Shown here piece after piece: positions 10,224-11,448 of a DNA stretch of 11,448 nt (the stretch's first letter is position 1; every line of letters begins with the position of its first letter). Under the pieces are notes generated by a model, which worked only from the letters and a program-made list of their open reading frames with translations, was not told the DNA's origin and did no database searches. This DNA is from Bacteroidota bacterium. GTDB lineage: Bacteria > Bacteroidota > Bacteroidia > NS11-12g > UBA9320. Made by a program: the position numbers and the translations under genes. The stretch is taken from assembly GCA_003485825.1 (NCBI GenBank), contig DNHN01000371.1, positions 1 through 11,448 on the forward strand. The letters are read 5' to 3'.

Positions 10224-10296
10224 CACGAGAGGTAAGACTCGAACTTACAACCTTCGGTTTTGGAGACCGCTGCGCTACCAATTGCGCTACTCTCAT
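10224..10296 (-). tRNA. tRNA-Trp (CCA)
   Basis: On the minus strand the acceptor ATGAGAG pairs with CTCTCGT (with one T-G pair), followed by discriminator G73 as usual for bacterial Trp. T8 A9 are present. The D-arm is GCGC/GCGC with GG in the loop. The anticodon loop is CTCCAAA, giving CCA. The T-arm is GTAAG-TTCGAGT-CTTAC and is perfect. There is one G27-A43 mismatch at the outer pair of the anticodon stem. No CCA is encoded; the bases after G73 are CTA. It is the last tRNA of the minus-strand block, 7 bases after the Lys tRNA. Confidence 0.9.
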
Positions 10297-10303
10297 ATTT
10301 TTG

Positions 10304-10377
10304 AACCCCTACTAGGATTCGAACCCGTAACCTTTCGGGTAAAAACCGAAAGCTACTTCCACATGAGCTTCGAGGGC
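10304..10377 (-). tRNA. tRNA-Lys (TTT), mismatched
   Basis: The anticodon stem TTCGG/CCGAA closes a TTTTTAC loop, giving anticodon TTT. The D-arm GCTC...TAGC has three good pairs and GG in the loop, and the T-loop is a normal TTCGAAT. The gene is poorly paired elsewhere: the acceptor GCCCTCG against TAGGGGT needs two G-T pairs, a T-G pair and a C-A mismatch. Only three of five T-stem pairs form, position 8 is A rather than T, and the discriminator is T. The bases after it are CAA. It shares a CGAAGCTCA stretch with the Thr tRNA at 11276-11349, so the two may be related. It could be functional but weak, or decaying. Confidence 0.68.
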
Positions 10378-10417
10378 ATAGATTGTCTATAAAGCGTAGC
10401 TCTCCTACGCATGCCCT
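10373..10417 (-). other. 5' leader foldback overlapping the tRNA-Lys acceptor
   Basis: On the minus strand, AGGGCAT (10417-10411) is a perfect 7-base complement of ATGCCCT (10379-10373). The downstream arm covers the first five bases of the Lys tRNA acceptor. Between the arms lies a perfect 6-bp hairpin, GCGTAG-GAGAG-CTACGC (10410-10394). The leader stem would compete with the partly mismatched tRNA acceptor stem. It may be a processing signal, a regulatory alternative fold, or the remains of another tRNA. Confidence 0.5.
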
Positions 10418-10420
10418 TAT

Positions 10421-10483
10421 ACTTATATGTATAGTTTTCATTCATTTTGTATATGTATATGTATAACATGTATACATTTTTTG
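10421..10483. other. A+T-rich spacer with AT-only hairpin
   Basis: This 63-base spacer between the leader of tRNA-Lys and tRNA-Asn is almost entirely A and T, with several GTATAT-like repeats. On the plus strand ATGTATA and TATACAT form a 7-bp inverted repeat around ACATG (about 10459-10477), followed by six T. The absence of G-C pairs makes it a poor terminator; it may be a promoter-like or spacer region. No gene is seen. Confidence 0.3.
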
Positions 10484-10555
10484 CTTCCCCCGATGGTTAC
10501 GATACATCGACCCCCTGATTAACAGTCAGGCGCTCTGCCTCTGAGCTAGAGGGGA
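10484..10555 (-). tRNA. tRNA-Asn (GTT) with aberrant T-loop
   Basis: The D-arm GCTC-AGAGGCA-GAGC and the anticodon arm CCTGA-CTGTTAA-TCAGG are canonical and give anticodon GTT; discriminator G73 fits Asn. The acceptor TCCCCTC pairs with GGGGGAA except for C2-A71. Moving the 5' end one base (10556) gives a perfect acceptor but a three-base linker to the D-stem. The T-arm is odd: GATGT-ATCGTAA-CCATC, so G53 is T and the usual T54 and A58 have become A and T. That breaks the conserved reverse-Hoogsteen pair of the T-loop. The bases after G73 are CAA; no CCA is encoded. Confidence 0.82.
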
Positions 10556-10560
10556 ATTTG

Positions 10561-10656
10561 TGTGGCAAAAGGGAATCGAACCCTATACCTGTGATGTTCC
10601 GTCACATTGCCCAAATGCATTATTGAGTTTCCTAGGATACTCTCAGCACTCACCAC
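10561..10656 (-). tRNA. Phe-like tRNA (GAA) with expanded D-loop
   Basis: The acceptor GTGGTGA pairs fully with TTGCCAC (two G-T type pairs), with discriminator A73 as in Phe. The anticodon stem TGTGA/TCACA is perfect and the T-loop is a normal TTCGATT. The anticodon loop reads CGGAACA: by position the anticodon is GAA (Phe), but the nearly universal U33 is G. Between acceptor and anticodon arm there are about 42 bases instead of about 18. They include a GAGT/ACTC hairpin around a TCCTAGGA palindrome, which looks like an insertion in the D-loop. The bases after A73 are CAA. It may be a decaying tRNA or an unusual one. A spliced intron in the D-loop would be very unusual. Confidence 0.55.
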
Positions 10657-10664
10657 GTTTATTG

Positions 10665-10716
10665 TGCGCCCTAATGGAGTCGAACCCCCTACCTAACCAA
10701 ACTCGGCCACACTGAC
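10665..10716 (-). pseudogene. tRNA remnant lacking an anticodon arm
   Basis: On the minus strand a D-arm-like sequence of the Leu/Ser kind (GTGGCCGAGTTTGGTTAGG) runs directly into a T-arm-like GGGGG-TTCGACT-CCATT and a 3' end AGGGCGC-A-CAA. No anticodon stem-loop fits between them. The 5' side has no good complement to AGGGCGC. Alternatively GTGTGGC can pair with GGCGCAC (one mismatch), enclosing GAGT/ACTC, giving a mini-helix. It is most simply a deletion derivative of a tRNA; the 5' limit is approximate. Confidence 0.4.
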
Positions 10717-10727
10717 TTATATAACAT

Positions 10728-10759
10728 AAAAAGGGCCCCCATTACTGAGAGCCCTTTTT
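10728..10759 (-). terminator. Hairpin terminator, bidirectional form
   Basis: AAAAAGGGC (10728-10736) and GCCCTTTTT (10751-10759) form a perfect 9-bp inverted repeat around a 14-base loop. Because the stem base is A-T, both strands end in a T-run, as in intrinsic terminators that work in either direction. It lies inside the tRNA cluster, so it would split the minus-strand block. It probably ends the transcript carrying the Met-type tRNA. Confidence 0.75.
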
Positions 10760-10761
10760 AT

Positions 10762-10833
10762 CCTATTGATTACTTAAACTTAATTCGTCATGAGCAATAG
10801 AAGATTGGGCCCTCTGTTTTAAAGACGGCAATC
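10762..10833. other. Structured spacer with two inverted repeats, no gene recognised
   Basis: CTATTG (10762-10767) and CAATAG (10795-10800) form a 6-bp repeat enclosing 27 bases. Next, GATT-GCC-TCT and AGA-GGC-AATC (10803-10833) make a long imperfect hairpin with a 7-base loop. The loop resembles an anticodon arm in size, but I could not fit a tRNA on either strand: there is no T-loop and no acceptor. It would be transcribed on the minus strand between the Met-type tRNA and the terminator. It could be a small structured RNA or a decayed tRNA. Confidence 0.35.
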
Positions 10834-10882
10834 GCATTCCACTTATTTATTACTCTACAATTTTTTATTGTCATATTTTTAG

Positions 10883-10965
10883 TTGCGGGAGCGGGACTTG
10901 AACCCGCGAGGCACAAAGGCGTCGGCTTATGAGGCCGATGAGATACCAACTTCTCACACCCCGCA
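10883..10965 (-). tRNA. tRNA-Met-type (CAT), initiator-like, long variable region
   Basis: The acceptor TGCGGGG pairs with TCCCGCA, A73 follows, and T8 is present. The anticodon arm TCGGC-CTCATAA-GCCGA gives anticodon CAT, and the T-arm GCGGG-TTCAAGT-CCCGC is perfect. The overall sequence, including the G-C rich lower anticodon stem, resembles bacterial initiator tRNAs, but the first pair T1-A72 is closed whereas bacterial initiators have a mismatch there. CAT could also mean Ile2 if the C is modified. The variable region is 14 bases (CGCCTTTGTGCCTC) instead of five, with almost no internal pairing, which is unusual for a CAT tRNA. The bases after A73 are CTA. A promoter candidate lies just upstream. 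Confidence 0.82.
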
Positions 10966-10974
10966 ATGAATTTC

Positions 10975-11007
10975 CAAAGGTACTACAAAATAATCCACAG
11001 TACCAAA
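10975..11007 (-). promoter_or_regulatory. Bacteroidota-type promoter candidate with overlapping inverted repeat
   Basis: On the minus strand TTTG (11007-11004), a 21-base spacer, and TACCTTTG (10982-10975) match the Bacteroidota consensus TTTG-N(about 19-21)-TAnnTTTG. Transcription would start only a few bases before the Met-type tRNA at 10965. The inverted repeat GGTACT/AGTACC (10979-10984 and 10999-11004) overlaps both elements, as an operator might. This is inferred from motif match and position only. Confidence 0.5.
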
Positions 11008-11025
11008 CTTTTTATTACTAATCTG

Positions 11026-11110
11026 CAGAGAGAAGTGGCCCCGACCCATATTCCGTTAAGAACCAACTACTTAGCAGGTAGTGCCTACACTCCAGGTAGG
11101 TTTACTCTCT
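11026..11110 (-). tRNA. tRNA-Ser (GCT)
   Basis: The anticodon arm ACTAC-CTGCTAA-GTAGT is perfect and gives GCT. The D-arm CCTA...TAGG has GG in its loop. The long variable arm with a TTC/GAA stem and discriminator G73 are serine traits. The acceptor AGAGAG pairs with CTCTCT for six bases, with T7-T66 opposed, and T8 is not in its usual place. The T-arm is weak (TATGG/CCACT, three pairs) and its loop is GTCGGGG rather than TTCGANN, the same deviation as in the other Ser tRNA. The bases after G73 are CAG. Confidence 0.78.
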
Positions 11111-11115
11111 AGTTG

Positions 11116-11197
11116 TTGCACAAGTAAGAATCGAACTTACATAGCCGTAGGCGACAGATTTACAGTCTGCTGGGCTCACCACCTGCCCAATTATGCA
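11116..11197 (-). tRNA. tRNA-Tyr (GTA)
   Basis: This is a well-formed class II tRNA: acceptor TGCATAA/TTGTGCA, discriminator A73, D-arm GGGC...GCCC, anticodon arm GCAGA-CTGTAAA-TCTGT giving GTA, a variable arm with GCC-TAC-GGC, and T-arm GTAAG-TTCGATT-CTTAC. The long variable arm is the normal bacterial Tyr form. The bases after A73 are CAA. Just five bases (11111-11115) separate it from the Ser(GCT) tRNA downstream, so the two are probably cut from one transcript. Confidence 0.92.
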
Positions 11198-11275
11198 ATA
11201 TATTGCATTTTATACGTAATTACACCTAATTGTACGTGTTTTCGTACTTTTATATGCAATTACATGCACTTTTAG
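11198..11275. other. A+T-rich spacer with hairpins between tRNA-Tyr and tRNA-Thr
   Basis: This spacer holds most of a perfect 14-base palindrome TGCAATATATTGCA (11194-11207), whose left end covers the first four bases of the Tyr acceptor. It also holds a GTACG/CGTAC hairpin with a 6-base loop (11232-11247), and a second ATGCAAT copy (11254-11260). No protein gene or tRNA is seen. Confidence 0.4.
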
Positions 11276-11349
11276 AGCCCTAGGTGGGAGTCGAACCCAC
11301 AGCCTGAAGTTTACAAAACTACTGCTCTTCCTATTGAGCTTCGTAGGGC
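11276..11349 (-). tRNA. tRNA-Thr (TGT)
   Basis: The D-arm GCTC-AATAGGAA-GAGC and the T-arm GTGGG-TTCGACT-CCCAC are perfect. The anticodon arm GTAGT-TTTGTAA-ACTTC has one T-T mismatch and gives TGT. The acceptor GCCCTA pairs with TAGGGC, but the seventh pair is C-C, leaving three bases before the D-stem and no T8. The discriminator is T, and the bases after it are CTA. The 5' part closely resembles tRNA-Lys at 10304-10377. Confidence 0.87.
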
Positions 11350-11357
11350 TTATGTTG

Positions 11358-11446
11358 CGGAAGAATGAGGACCCGACCCCCAGCCAACTGAATGACCCCT
11401 AGTTTTCAAGACTAGTCGCGACTCCACTGCCACTGCTTATCCTTCC
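11358..11446 (-). tRNA. tRNA-Ser (TGA)
   Basis: The acceptor GGAAGGA pairs with TTCTTCC, with discriminator G73 and T8 A9. The anticodon arm CTAGT-CTTGAAA-ACTAG is perfect and gives TGA. A long variable arm (GTCA/TGGC) marks it as serine class II. The D-arm pairs poorly. The T-stem TGGGG/CCTCA is intact, but the T-loop is GTCGGGT in place of TTCGANN. The bases after G73 are CAA. Its 3' end lies 8 bases from tRNA-Thr. Confidence 0.86.
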
Positions 11447-11448
11447 GT

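Noticed and set aside
10220..10441. 73-residue minus-strand ORF
   Set aside because: It lies across the Trp and Lys tRNA genes and their spacer, and its peptide simply reads tRNA sequence.
10762..10833. A tRNA-Leu (TAA) gene
   Set aside because: A TTTAAAA stretch looks like an anticodon loop, but neither strand gives an anticodon stem, T-loop or acceptor that fits.
11081..11275. 64-residue plus-strand ORF
   Set aside because: It runs antisense across the Ser(GCT) and Tyr tRNAs and an A+T-rich spacer, with no recognisable protein features.
10157..11448. CRISPR array
   Set aside because: The repeated motifs are tRNA T-arms with variable spacing and differing sequence, not regular direct repeats.

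Overview
This window looks like part of a large tailed-phage genome of the crAss-like group (Crassvirales), whose hosts are Bacteroidota. The identification rests on protein motifs seen by eye, not on a database search. Two giant, tightly coupled plus-strand genes fill bases 1-10156. The first is open at the left edge and carries an aspartate triad (DFDID, bases 3084-3098) of the type found in the single-chain, virion-packaged RNA polymerases of crAss-like phages. The second starts on an ATGA overlap with the first stop codon. It has a zincin-like metalloprotease motif (HEHAH) near its N-terminus, long charged helical stretches, and a hydrophobic segment near its C-terminus. There is no Shine-Dalgarno-like sequence at the coupled start, which fits a Bacteroidota host. 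Base composition is A+T rich and the standard genetic code reads through both genes.

From about 10157 to the right edge there is no credible protein gene. This stretch is a minus-strand tRNA cluster converging on the giant genes. In transcription order (right to left) it holds Ser(TGA), Thr(TGT), Tyr(GTA), Ser(GCT), Met-type(CAT), then a structured spacer and a hairpin terminator, then a tRNA remnant without an anticodon arm, a Phe-like tRNA(GAA), Asn(GTT), Lys(TTT) and Trp(CCA). A Bacteroidota-type promoter candidate lies just upstream of the Met-type tRNA and is overlapped by an inverted repeat.

The polymerase and the metalloprotease-motif protein are probably made together late in infection and packaged in the particle, as known for the crAss-like virion RNA polymerase. 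The oppositely oriented tRNA block probably belongs to a different temporal class and supplements host tRNAs.

The least ordinary part is the tRNA block. None of the genes encodes CCA, yet all ten have a C directly after the discriminator followed by A or T, as if the middle C of CCA had been replaced everywhere. Both serine tRNAs have a T-loop reading GTCGGG instead of TTCGAN. Several tRNAs carry insertions, mismatched stems or a missing arm. Also notable is that the two giant proteins, more than 3380 residues together, contain only two cysteines, one on each side of the gene junction.
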